A program made the position numbers and the translations under genes. Shown in pieces: positions 17,140 through 25,507 of a stretch of DNA of 32,729 bases. How positions within the stretch are numbered: position 1 is the stretch's first letter; the number at the start of each line of letters is the position of its first letter. The stretch is from Roseivivax halodurans JCM 10272 (GTDB taxonomy: Bacteria > Pseudomonadota > Alphaproteobacteria > Rhodobacterales > Rhodobacteraceae): the NCBI RefSeq assembly GCF_000521785.1, contig NZ_JALZ01000032.1:1-32729 (forward strand). The letters are read 5' to 3'. The notes under the pieces are model-generated. The model was not told where the DNA came from, ran no database searches, and worked only from the letters and a program-made list of their open reading frames with translations.

Positions 17140-18552
17140 TTACCCACCACCCCAGCGCCGAAGGCGGCGGACAACCCAGATGCGCAGTTTGGACATGGTG
17201 GCGAGCTGCACGGCGAAGAGCACGAGGACCGCGGCGATGGCGGGAACAGAGGGCAGCAAACGTCCCGCCCCATTGAAGTCCCAGGGAAGGCCGGAGGTCA
17301 GGGCGATCAGGGCCGCTGTAACCGCAAGGGGCAGGGCGAGCGGTGCGAGCCTCTGGCGTAGCCGGTAGCGGATCAGCAGAAGCGAGGCGGCAAAGCCACT
17401 GATCTCTCCGATCATCGCCACCGCGATCACTTCGGGAAGCCCCGCGCCCCGGACCAGAAGCCACCAGACGACGGGCAGAGTCGCCACGCGGAAGAGGTTG
17501 GCGACCATCGCGTTGCCGGTCTGCTGGCGGGCCAGGGCCACCAAGCTGCCGCCGGTCTTCAGCACACGGATCGCCTGCACCGCCGCGAGCGGGCCGAGAT
17601 AGGGGATGAGCTCCGTATAACCCTCGCCTAAGACCGTTGTCACGAGCGCCGGACCGAACAGGAATACGGCGGCCATAAGCGTTGTCGCGCTCAGCATCGT
17701 AGCTTGCATCGCCGCCATCGCCAGCCGGTCGAAGTGCGCGGCGTCCGGCTCCGCCGACAGGCGGGGCAGAAACAGGTTCTGCAGGCTTTTCGACATCACG
17801 AGGGTGGGCGTCAGCGTCAGCGTCACCCCCATGGAGAAGATGGCGAGGACCGAGGGCCCGAGTTCGCGGGCGACGAGCAGCCGATCACCCTGGAAGACGC
17901 CGAAGAGCAGGGCATTGTTGATCAGCAGCGGCCAGCCGAAAGACAGGCTGCTGCGCATGATCCCGAAGTCGAACGCGATGCGGTACCGACGCTCGGCCAC
18001 CAGGTGCGAGACGGTAGTCATCGCCACTGCCTGCAGCACGAGGACCACCAGCATCACCCGCCAGTCTTCGAGCCAGGCCACCAGCGGCCAGACCGCCACG
18101 AGCGTGAGCGCCATGGGCAGCGCGTTGAATGCCATAAGGGGCCCAAAGCGCATACGCCGGTTCATCCGGTGGATGTCGAAATGGGTAAAGCCGTTGATCA
18201 GCGGAATGAGTGCGACGGTACGGTAGGCCCAGGTCAGCTCGGGTAGCTTCAGGAAGGAGCCAACCGCCCCTGCCGCGGCGAAGAGGATCAGTGCCGAAAG
18301 CGCGCCGCGCAGGACGTGAAATCCCTGCAGCCCAGCCTGGAAATGCGGATCGTCGCCGCGGTCGGACTGGACGATCTGGACCTGGAGTCCGAGGGCCGCG
18401 GCCATCTCCACGAGCGTCATCACAAGCGCGAAGGTGGCCGCGATGCCGTAATCCTCGACCGGAATCAGGCGCGCGATCAGAAGGTTGCGGACGAGCGACA
18501 GCAGTGATGCGGTCGCGTTTCCCGCGAGAAGAAAGATAGCCTTGCGGAACAT
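17140..18552 (-). CDS. Wzx-type oligosaccharide flippase
   Basis: A 470-residue integral membrane protein with about 12-14 spans that should flip the lipid-linked repeat unit to the periplasmic face. The opening MFRKAIFLLAGNATASLLSLVRNLLIARLIPVEDYGIAA is typical of the polysaccharide transporter (PST/MATE-like) family, as is the later LSFGWPLLINNALLFGVFQGDRLLVAREL. I chose the ATG at 18552, where the family begins; the frame upstream to 18726 overlaps the sulfotransferase and is not family-like. It lies 13 bp after the sulfotransferase stop, so the two form a small leftward unit opposed to the main rightward one. The C-terminus is basic (RRLRRWGGG). Confidence 0.88.
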   Translation of the reverse strand: MFRKAIFLLAGNATASLLSLVRNLLIARLIPVEDYGIAATFALVMTLVEMAAALGLQVQIVQSDRGDDPHFQAGLQGFHVLRGALSALILFAAAGAVGSFLKLPELTWAYRTVALIPLINGFTHFDIHRMNRRMRFGPLMAFNALPMALTLVAVWPLVAWLEDWRVMLVVLVLQAVAMTTVSHLVAERRYRIAFDFGIMRSSLSFGWPLLINNALLFGVFQGDRLLVARELGPSVLAIFSMGVTLTLTPTLVMSKSLQNLFLPRLSAEPDAAHFDRLAMAAMQATMLSATTLMAAVFLFGPALVTTVLGEGYTELIPYLGPLAAVQAIRVLKTGGSLVALARQQTGNAMVANLFRVATLPVVWWLLVRGAGLPEVIAVAMIGEISGFAASLLLIRYRLRQRLAPLALPLAVTAALIALTSGLPWDFNGAGRLLPSVPAIAAVLVLFAVQLATMSKLRIWVVRRLRRWGGG

Positions 18553-18565
18553 GAGCCCGGGCCAG

Positions 18566-19333
18566 TCAGACGCGCTGCAGGCGGCGTCGGATCCAGCGTT
18601 TGAGGCGGAAGACCGGGCGCTGCATCGTATCCAGCGCCCGGTCGCGTTCGGCAAGGAAGGCCTCGGTGAGCTCGGGCGGTGGCGTCGACGGATCGCGCCG
18701 GTCGAGCGTGTAGCCGAACCGCTCAAAATCGGCGTCGTAGATGCGTCCGATCCGTGCGATGTCCTCCTCGGTGGGTATGGCCTTTTCGGATTTCACGTCG
18801 ACCAGCATGCCGCGGGCATTCTCGGGCGTGACAGCGCGGGGGCCGTCCTTGCGCCCGGTGAGAAGGTCGCACCAGTGCACCAGGCCGTCGAGGCCGTGCT
18901 CGAGATGAAAGATGGTCGCCCCCTCGGGCACCAGCTGATCCATCGGCAGCACGTGATTGTCGTACTCGAACCGCGGCGTGCCCTTGTCCTCGAGGCCCTT
19001 CAGCCACTCCGAGAAGCTCGTCTCGTCAGGGATTCGCTTCTCGACCTCACGCTGGAAGTGATAGGTCGAGACGGTGCGCGGAACCGGGTGGCGCACCACG
19101 GCGAACATCGCGTCGAAGAACCGCGCCGGCAGCAAGGTTTCGAGCGCCCTGACATCCACGTGTTGGGGCGACGTCCGCGTCCAAGGCGTCTCGTCGGGCC
19201 TGTCGTGGTAGAAACTGTCGTAGAATCCCAACGGCCCGAACCGGTCGATGAGATAATAGGCGATGGCCGATCCGCCGCATTTGGGCACATGAGCGTAGTA
19301 TACGAGCCTGTCTGCGGCCTTGAATAGGGGCAC
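18566..19333 (-). CDS. sulfotransferase family protein (PAPS-dependent)
   Basis: A 255-residue cytoplasmic enzyme predicted to move sulfate from PAPS to a hydroxyl, here most likely on the polysaccharide repeat. The 5'-phosphosulfate loop is HVPKCGGSAI at 15-24, and the 3'-phosphate-binding motif is VVRHPVPRTVSTYHF at 79-93, both in the expected places. The C-terminal half carries charged helices. It is co-directional with, and 13 bp from, the Wzx flippase, which suggests that sulfation happens before flipping. I take the ATG at 19333. A lipid or protein acceptor cannot be ruled out. Confidence 0.85.
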   Translation of the reverse strand: MPLFKAADRLVYYAHVPKCGGSAIAYYLIDRFGPLGFYDSFYHDRPDETPWTRTSPQHVDVRALETLLPARFFDAMFAVVRHPVPRTVSTYHFQREVEKRIPDETSFSEWLKGLEDKGTPRFEYDNHVLPMDQLVPEGATIFHLEHGLDGLVHWCDLLTGRKDGPRAVTPENARGMLVDVKSEKAIPTEEDIARIGRIYDADFERFGYTLDRRDPSTPPPELTEAFLAERDRALDTMQRPVFRLKRWIRRRLQRV

Positions 19334-19443
19334 TTCTTAAACTCCTTCGCATCGTCCGGCAGGGCAGGGACAGTCAAGGGTGAGCGCGCTTGCCGGCGCT
19401 ATGCACGCGGCAGCGGAGGACATTTTTCCGAAACCGCTGCCGA

Positions 19444-19960
19444 TCACGGCATATCCCCTGCCCGGCCTTCGACCGGAGCCGGAACCCCGACCCGTCCGGA
19501 GAGGCTCGGGCTCGCGCGCAGGTCCGCCGGGTCCTGCACGGACTGCGGGAGCGTGTCTCGGTCGTCGGGATCGATGCAGAGCAAGGCGACCTCTATCTGC
19601 TCCATGCGTTCACCCGTCGCTCAGACGAGGATCAGCGGACAGGCCTTGAGCCGCCGCCTCTTGGACCACCTGCGGACCGCCCTCTTCGGGCGACAAAAGG
19701 ACGAAGACGTCTGCCCGCGCGAACCAAGCGTCCACATCGTCCACATAGGCCGCGAGTTCAACCCGTTTGCTCTCAGTCCGGGCAGCACGGCGTCCGGCGA
19801 CGAGAACGGCTGGATATCCGGCCCGCCAGGATCGCTCGGCCATATCGGGCAGGCTCTGTCTCGGGCAGCCACAGTCCGAGGCCATCGGAACACGGGTCGG
19901 GATCTGTCCGCTTGCGGTTTGCTGCAATATCTTCAACGCAATTCCAGCCGGTAAGCAGCG
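19444..19960 (-). pseudogene. GT4-family glycosyltransferase remnant
   Basis: On the minus strand, from about 19948 to 19640, one frame reads RVELAAYVDDVDAWFARAD, then VFVLLSPEEGGPQVVQEAAAQGL, the nucleotide-sugar-binding core of GT4 (GT-B fold) glycosyltransferases including the EEGGPQVVQEA glutamate motif. The frame then breaks, and the likely C-terminal tail (DPDDRDTLPQSVQDPADLRA) continues in another frame to a TGA at 19444-19446. The N-terminal acceptor domain is missing or unreadable. It probably once belonged to the sulfotransferase/Wzx unit just downstream. Loss of this gene would shorten or change the repeat unit. Confidence 0.6.
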
Positions 19961-20278
19961 CGGACATTGCGTTCGGCCGCGGCAAAGGTAAAGTGGTTTT
20001 GTGCCGTTTTCCATCGTTTTTGCCCGAGCCCGGGGGCACCTGCCCGGCTGAGAGCCGATGGCACCACCGGACCGCATTGATCCGTCGCGCGCGCTACATA
20101 TCGGCGCCGCTCCGCATGCCCCATCTGGCAGTCCGCCCGCTCCTGTTCCGCCGACCGTGTCGGAGCCCGCCGCGTGCGTTGAGCACAACTTGTGTCACGA
20201 CCGCATCTGTCGTTAAGAGCGCCGCGCGATGCTTTGCCATGACATGCGATCCGTTGCGCAGGAAAGCCGGAGGCCGAC
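19961..20278. other. gene-free stretch before the VanZ-like gene
   Basis: About 320 bp. It may still hold unreadable 5' sequence of the decayed glycosyltransferase on the minus strand. No convincing plus-strand gene, RNA or repeat is visible. The promoter of the VanZ-like gene probably lies here. Confidence 0.35.
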
Positions 20279-20842
20279 ATGATGATCCAGGATGTACCGC
20301 CCACCGTCTTCGGAGTTGCCGCAATCCTGTGCGCGGTCGCGGTGCTCTCGGCCCTCGCGCTGCGCGCCGGGCACTCCGAGCGACTGCCGGCCATCGGGCT
20401 TATTGCGATCTTCGCGGGCATCACCCAGCTGCCCTTGCCGCCGTCCGAGGGCCTCGATTGTAGCGACAGCGGCGAGCCGCCCCTCTTGCGGCCGCTCAGG
20501 TTCGTCGACGCCATCGGTCGGCGGCTGGAGCGGAATCTCAGCGCTCTGGAATGGCTGCGCGAACTGACGATCTCGAGCACGGCGCTGAACCTGCATGCCT
20601 GCATCGTCATCGGCGTGGCGCTCGGGCTCTGCGTCGCACGGTTCCGGGCGGCAATCCTGATCGGCGCGGCGATGTCCCTGACCGCCGAGACGGCGCAGAT
20701 CACGGGGCTGTTCGGCCTTTACGACTGTACCTATCGTCAGTTCGAGGTCGACGACCTAATCCTGAACACGTCCGGCGTCGCGATCGGGTATGCTCTTGCC
20801 CGCATGATGCGGGCCGGTCGCGTCTGGAGGGCTGCCAGGTAG
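20279..20842 (+). CDS. VanZ-like membrane protein
   Basis: A 187-residue membrane protein with about four spans. The C-terminal half has the VanZ-family signature: an E-x-x-Q motif (TAETAQITGLFG) followed by CTYRQFEVDDLILNTSGVAIGY, matching the usual D-D-x-x-x-N-x-x-G ending. VanZ-like proteins are often found in polysaccharide and exosortase loci, but their biochemical function is unsettled. GGAGG 6 nt upstream supports the ATG at 20279; a second ATG follows at 20282. A pair of cysteines (in LDCSD and YDCTY) could form a periplasmic bridge. It heads the group of beta-helix, polymerase and acyltransferase genes after a 178-bp gap. Confidence 0.75.
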   Translation: MMIQDVPPTVFGVAAILCAVAVLSALALRAGHSERLPAIGLIAIFAGITQLPLPPSEGLDCSDSGEPPLLRPLRFVDAIGRRLERNLSALEWLRELTISSTALNLHACIVIGVALGLCVARFRAAILIGAAMSLTAETAQITGLFGLYDCTYRQFEVDDLILNTSGVAIGYALARMMRAGRVWRAAR

Positions 20843-20905
20843 GGGCCCCGCCGAAGGAAACATGCGCAAAAAATTGATCATTCTGATGCCGTGAGCCTAC
20901 CTTCC

Positions 20906-20917
20906 ATCCACGTGGAT
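20906..20917. promoter_or_regulatory. 12-bp perfect palindrome upstream of the beta-helix gene
   Basis: ATCCACGTGGAT is a perfect inverted repeat 104 bp before the ATG of the beta-helix gene, in the 178-bp space after the VanZ-like gene. It could be an operator for a dimeric regulator. No regulator is assigned, and one 12-bp palindrome may be chance. Confidence 0.3.
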
Positions 20918-21020
20918 TTCGATGTCCTCACGTTTTGGGGGTATATCGTATCCGGATTAGACATGCTACCGCGGCAGCGCGGCATGACAGAGAGGCCGCG
21001 GACCGGAGTTCGACAGAGAG

Positions 21021-22280
21021 ATGGCGCGCATATCCATTCATACCTTGCGGCTCCACGTCGTCCTCCTCGCCGTCCTGACCCTGCTGGTCCTGCCCGCCGC
21101 GACCGAGACCGCCTTTACCGCACAGCACTTGAAACAGCGTTTTTCAGCCGCCGAGCCCGACTCGGTAATTCGGCTCGGGGCAGGCCTGCACGGGGCTGCG
21201 GTACTAAAGGGCGGGGGCGGCGCGCCAGGGCGCCCCGTGACCATCACCTCTGCCGATCCGGCCGACCCCGCGCGCCTTGTCGGGTTGCACCTGCAGGACG
21301 TGGCGCATGTGGTCTTCGAGGACATCGTGCTCGACTACGTCTTCCGCCCCGGCGACGACATCAAGGCGCGCCCGTTTCGCGTCAGCGCCGGCCGCGACGT
21401 CACTTTCCGCCGGGTGATCTTCGACGGCGATCTTGCACGCGGGATGGACGCAACAGCGAACGGCTTTCCGGCAGGCTTCGGGCTGAGTGTTGACGGCGCC
21501 GACGGCATCGTGGTGGAAGACAGTGAGGTCCGCGGCTTCTGGCGCGGCCTGTCCATGCGCGAAAGCCGTGGCATCGACATTCGCGGCAACGATCTGCACA
21601 GCCTGCGCATGGATGGCATGAACTTTGCCCAGATTAAGGACCTGGTGATCGAGCGCAACCGTATCCGCGATTTCGACCGCTCGCCCGACTCCGCCGACCA
21701 TGCCGACATGATCCAGTTCTGGACGGCGCATACCACCGAGCCGTCGCGGAACATCATCATCCGCGGCAACCTGATGAATTCGGGCGATGGCTTCTGGACC
21801 CAGTCCATATTCATGCGCAACGATCAGGTCGATACAGGACAGGCCGGTCAGGAGATGTACTGGCGCGATGTGACGATTGAGGACAACCTGATCATCAACG
21901 CCCATGCCCACGCTATCGTGCTCGGCGCAAGCTTAGGCGCGCGGATCTCGAACAACACGCTGGTACACAACCCCGGTTCGGACGGTGATCGCAACAGCCT
22001 TGCGATGTACCGTCCTCTTCTCACTGTCTCGCCTCTGTCGCGCGATGTGGTGATCGAGGGCAACATTGCCAACGAGTTCAGGCTTCCCGAGACGCTCCCC
22101 AAAAGCTGGACAGTGCGTGACAATCTCGCCGTGCAGGACATCGCCCGGATGCAGCCCGTTCATTATTCGACAGTCTTTGTCGGCGGAGACCCCGCCGATC
22201 CGGCGGCCTATCGCCCCCTTCCCGGCGGCGTCCTCGACGGCGCGGCACTCGGCGCACCGCTTGAGCCATGGCTACGCTAA
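21021..22280 (+). CDS. secreted right-handed beta-helix protein, candidate polysaccharide lyase/epimerase
   Basis: A 419-residue protein with an N-terminal signal (hydrophobic 11-27, likely cleavage around PAATETA). From about residue 45 it is a parallel beta-helix with repeating ladder units (VTFRRVIFDGDL, GIVVEDSEVRGF, GIDIRGNDLHSL, LVIERNRIRDF, IIIRGNLMNS, VTIEDNLIINA). Conserved unusual blocks are DHADMIQFW near 230 and VDTGQAGQEMYWRD near 272-285; both recur in the larger protein at 25508-28273. Such folds commonly cut or epimerise acidic polysaccharides, so a polymer-processing role in the periplasm is likely but unproven. The last 13 bases overlap the polymerase gene. Confidence 0.82.
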   Translation: MARISIHTLRLHVVLLAVLTLLVLPAATETAFTAQHLKQRFSAAEPDSVIRLGAGLHGAAVLKGGGGAPGRPVTITSADPADPARLVGLHLQDVAHVVFEDIVLDYVFRPGDDIKARPFRVSAGRDVTFRRVIFDGDLARGMDATANGFPAGFGLSVDGADGIVVEDSEVRGFWRGLSMRESRGIDIRGNDLHSLRMDGMNFAQIKDLVIERNRIRDFDRSPDSADHADMIQFWTAHTTEPSRNIIIRGNLMNSGDGFWTQSIFMRNDQVDTGQAGQEMYWRDVTIEDNLIINAHAHAIVLGASLGARISNNTLVHNPGSDGDRNSLAMYRPLLTVSPLSRDVVIEGNIANEFRLPETLPKSWTVRDNLAVQDIARMQPVHYSTVFVGGDPADPAAYRPLPGGVLDGAALGAPLEPWLR

Positions 22281-23626
22281 GCCGGTCAACATTCGACGAC
22301 GTGGCGGACCCTCCCCTTTCGCCGGTCTTCGTTCTGGTCTTCCTGTCGCTAGTGTTTCAGGTCTCCTTCGAGATCAGCTCGCTCTACATGACGGTGTCGC
22401 GTTTGCTGCTTCTGGTGCTGACGCCGATACTGCTGGTGAAGTTCCTCTCTGGCCGGTTCGGAAAGATCCTGACGACAGACTGGCTCGTCTTCGGCTTCCT
22501 GTTCTGGTTCTCGATCAGCACGCTGAAGAACAATACGGCGGTCTTTCTGACCTTCGCAGGCTCCAACATGCTAATCCTGCTGGGCGGATATCTCATGGGC
22601 CGGGCCTATATCCGCGGACCGCGGGCGTTTCGGCAGATGATCTATCTATACGGGAGCGTGGTCGTACTGACCCTGCCTCTGGCCATCCACGAGACGATCA
22701 CCAGCACCATGAGTCTGGCCCGGATGATCGACCAGGTCCCCGGCATCTCCGCCAGCATCGACGTCGACTACCCGCAGCGGCGCGGGCTCTACCGAGTGCA
22801 GGTCACCTTCCCTCACCCGATCCATTACGGGCTCTTCTGCACGATCTGCTTTGCGATGGTCGTAGTCGGGCTCAAGGATCGCATCACGACTGCCCTGCGC
22901 TGGCTCTGGGGCGGAGCCATAGCGCTGTGCTGTTTCCTGTCGGTATCCAGCGGCCCTCTCATGGGCATTATGGCGCAGATAGGGCTGATCTTTTACGCCT
23001 TCGTCACGCGCGGCGCAAAGCGACCCTGGATCTGGCTTCTGCGGTTCAGCATCGTGGGCTACGTCCTGCTTGATCTCGCCTCGACGCGCCCGGCCTATTA
23101 CGCCGTTGCCGAACGGCTCGCCTTTTCGTCGGGAACCGCCTACGCGCGCAAGCTGATCCTCGAGTTCGGTACCCAGCAGATCGCTCGCACGCCGATCTTT
23201 GGGTACGGCGCAGGCAAGCGCATACCATTGCCGCACTGGATGACGGGGAGTATGGACAACCACTGGCTCCTGCTCGCCGTGGTCTACGGCGTGCCAGCCT
23301 TTGCCCTGCTGTTCGGCGCCTATGTCTACACGATCTGGAAATCGGGCCGCGCCGGGCACGAAGCCGATCCGGAAACGCGCCACTTGCAGCTCGGCTGGTC
23401 GATCGCGACCGTCGGCATCATGCTGACGATCGCAACCGTTGCCATCTGGTCGGAGATTGCCACGCTGATCTTCGTTGCGTTCGGGGCCGGGGTCTGGATG
23501 GTCGTTCCACGCGACAACACCGCTCCCCCGGTTGAAACAAAAGAAGCCGCAGGCCGCCGCGGCCTGCGTTACACCCGGTTTCCCGCCAGAACCGCAAGCA
23601 TCGCGACGCGCACGCGATCGGCCTGA
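22268..23626 (+). CDS. Wzy-type O-antigen polymerase/ligase family protein
   Basis: A 452-residue membrane protein with about 11-12 spans, consistent with a polymerase that joins repeat units on the periplasmic side. The family is poorly conserved; evidence is the span pattern, the large periplasmic loop between later spans (about 265-340) and the motif FGYGAGKRIP followed by DNHWLLLAVVYG, typical of the O-antigen ligase/Wzy Pfam group (His and Gly of the N-H-x-x-L-x-x-x-x-x-G kind). It overlaps the beta-helix gene by 13 bp, implying coupling. The basic Arg/Thr-rich C-terminal tail is cytoplasmic. It is the only Wzy candidate in the window. Confidence 0.82.
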   Translation: MATLSRSTFDDVADPPLSPVFVLVFLSLVFQVSFEISSLYMTVSRLLLLVLTPILLVKFLSGRFGKILTTDWLVFGFLFWFSISTLKNNTAVFLTFAGSNMLILLGGYLMGRAYIRGPRAFRQMIYLYGSVVVLTLPLAIHETITSTMSLARMIDQVPGISASIDVDYPQRRGLYRVQVTFPHPIHYGLFCTICFAMVVVGLKDRITTALRWLWGGAIALCCFLSVSSGPLMGIMAQIGLIFYAFVTRGAKRPWIWLLRFSIVGYVLLDLASTRPAYYAVAERLAFSSGTAYARKLILEFGTQQIARTPIFGYGAGKRIPLPHWMTGSMDNHWLLLAVVYGVPAFALLFGAYVYTIWKSGRAGHEADPETRHLQLGWSIATVGIMLTIATVAIWSEIATLIFVAFGAGVWMVVPRDNTAPPVETKEAAGRRGLRYTRFPARTASIATRTRSA

Positions 23627-23646
23627 CAAATCAGGAACTCGCCGAA

Positions 23647-24726
23647 ATGGACAGCAACCCCGTCGCCGCTCAGAAAAAGCGCTCCTCTCTTCTGGATTGC
23701 ATTCGCGCCCTGGCAGTCATCATGGTCGTGCTTTATCATATCGGGCTGCAGGCGGGCTCCGGGCTCGACCCGGTGGCCACCTGGTTCCTCCAGTACGGGC
23801 TTCTTGGGGTCGACATTTTCTTTCCGCTAAGTGGGTATCTGATTACCAGTTACCTGCTCACCCACCATAACAAACGCGACGTCGGCGTCTTCTTCATGCG
23901 TCGGTTCTTCCGTATCGTGCCGCTCTACATGGCTGCCTTGGCGATCTATGCTTTGGGTAGCATTGTCACACGGACAAACCTCGACACGTTGCACAATCTC
24001 TGGCAGAATGCAGTCTTCCTGACGGGCTGGGTGATCTTCCACGGTGACCGGGCAGAAGTGCCGTATACCATCACCTGGTCTCTCTCGGTCGAGGAATTCT
24101 CTTACATCATTCTCGGCCTCGCGGCGCTGATCCTGCGGGGAAGAATCGGTCGCATCCTGATCGCCATGACCGTGGGAGCGCTGGCCCTTCGGTTCGCGAT
24201 CAACCTAGCCGGCTTCCCAAATGTCTATTTCTATCCACCCGCGCGGCTCGATTCCGTCGCGCTTGGCGGTGCGGTCGCGTGGGCGCTGCACGCCCGATGC
24301 AAGATTCTGATCCCGCTCCTCGTCACGACTGTCGCTACTTGGGGGCTGATGCAGTTCGGCCGCGTGCCGTTTCACACGCTGCTATTTCTGCTCATCACTC
24401 TCATGGCCTGTCTGGTGATCTACATCATCGTGGTCTACCTGCCGTCGATGCGCACACCACTCATCTCCGCCGTGGCGGCGATCGGGTTCTACTCTTATTT
24501 CATCTACCTGTTCCACTACTTCAACATAGTCGTCCTAGAAGTAATCCAAGAGCGATTTGGCATGGGACTGTCCTTCTGGCCGCAATCGGTTCTGGTCCTT
24601 GCGATGACCTACTTCCAGGCTTGGCTGTCCTACCGGTTCTTCGAGGGACCGCTCATAGGGTTCGGACGCCGTCTCGAAACTAAACTCGGTCCGCGTCCCG
24701 CGCCAACGTCGGCAGAAGCGTACTAA
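23647..24726 (+). CDS. acyltransferase 3 family protein (OafA/YrhL-like)
   Basis: A 359-residue membrane protein with about ten spans that probably adds acyl (acetyl or succinyl) groups to the exopolysaccharide from the periplasmic face. Family motifs are in order: LDCIRALAVIMVVLYH near the N-terminus (the R-x-x-A...H pattern), VDIFFPLSGYLIT, FFMRRFFRIVPLY, and WSLSVEEFSYI with the conserved Glu pair. It lacks the SGNH domain some members have. It starts 20 bp after the polymerase stop, so it is in the same transcript. With the two hexapeptide enzymes this makes three potential acylation activities in the locus. Confidence 0.88.
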   Translation: MDSNPVAAQKKRSSLLDCIRALAVIMVVLYHIGLQAGSGLDPVATWFLQYGLLGVDIFFPLSGYLITSYLLTHHNKRDVGVFFMRRFFRIVPLYMAALAIYALGSIVTRTNLDTLHNLWQNAVFLTGWVIFHGDRAEVPYTITWSLSVEEFSYIILGLAALILRGRIGRILIAMTVGALALRFAINLAGFPNVYFYPPARLDSVALGGAVAWALHARCKILIPLLVTTVATWGLMQFGRVPFHTLLFLLITLMACLVIYIIVVYLPSMRTPLISAVAAIGFYSYFIYLFHYFNIVVLEVIQERFGMGLSFWPQSVLVLAMTYFQAWLSYRFFEGPLIGFGRRLETKLGPRPAPTSAEAY

Positions 24727-25507
24727 AAGGAATAGCCCCGCGAGCGGTCGCTGGGACCGGGATCGAGAGGGATGGTCCGGCGGACATGCGTCAAGGCCGG
24801 ACGCCCCCGCCACTCCGAATAATAGGGGCAACCAGTCGCGCTATGACGGGAATATGCGTTTTTCCGCTCATCCCAACCCTAGAGATTCATGTCACGGGTC
24901 CTGCATGCTAACGCAGACCCATGACAATACCAGCCCTACCAAGTTGCGAGACCGATACGCGGGCAGCCCCCGATAGCTTACCAAGGCGGTGGTGCGCCGC
25001 ACCGTCCTATACGCCTTCTGGCGTGGCTTAAATGCCCGCCAGCGCAAGGTGGCCATCATAAGCGACGACACCCAGCCTCGCAACTCGGACGTCAGAACCC
25101 CATCGCCCCTTACCTGCATTCAACGCCGGAGCACAGCCTTCCGCGGTAGCTGGCCCGTCGCGGTGCTCATGGGACCGCTCTGCCCCGCGCAGCGGCCGCG
25201 CGCAGATCGCCATATTGCCGGCATGATAATCGACCAGCAAGCACTCTAAAAATGTATCCAAGAATAAGAAAATACTGCCTTATGAGAGTTGGCTAAACAG
25301 AAGAAATTTATAGGGGGTGCCTTTAGAGTAAATTTCTCCAACTAAATTTGGATTATTGCCATACATAGGCGTGCTGGCTCCCACGCCAGACTCTCTGGAG
25401 AGCCTTCTAAAAGAACTTATTTCACCGCATCTTTGCCGCAGACTTCACCAAATAAAGCCACAACCGCGACTCAACGTCTGAATCAAGCTGCCTTTGAGGG
25501 ACAAGAA
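24727..25507. other. intergenic region with AT-rich leader of the large beta-helix gene
   Basis: About 780 bp without a gene I can support. The first 500 bp are GC-rich with several short open frames of no recognisable family. From about 25245 to 25440 the sequence becomes markedly AT-rich, typical of a promoter or long leader. Two small hairpins sit at 25374-25389 (CTGGC/GCCAG) and 25391-25402 (CTCTC/GAGAG), about 105-135 nt before the ATG. The frame from 25433 (TTG) is open into the gene, but the first family-like sequence follows the ATG at 25508. Confidence 0.4.

Noticed and set aside
16618-17361. The full 247-codon plus-strand open frame as one gene
   Set aside because: Only the first part looks protein-like; the rest is antisense to the Wzx C-terminus and of shadow composition.
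18485-19327. A 280-codon plus-strand frame over the sulfotransferase
   Set aside because: The minus strand carries both PAPS-binding motifs in the right order; the plus frame is a shadow.
22646-23629. A 327-codon minus-strand open frame over the Wzy gene
   Set aside because: It is strongly charged, lacks any domain, and lies opposite a gene with a clear multi-span membrane pattern.
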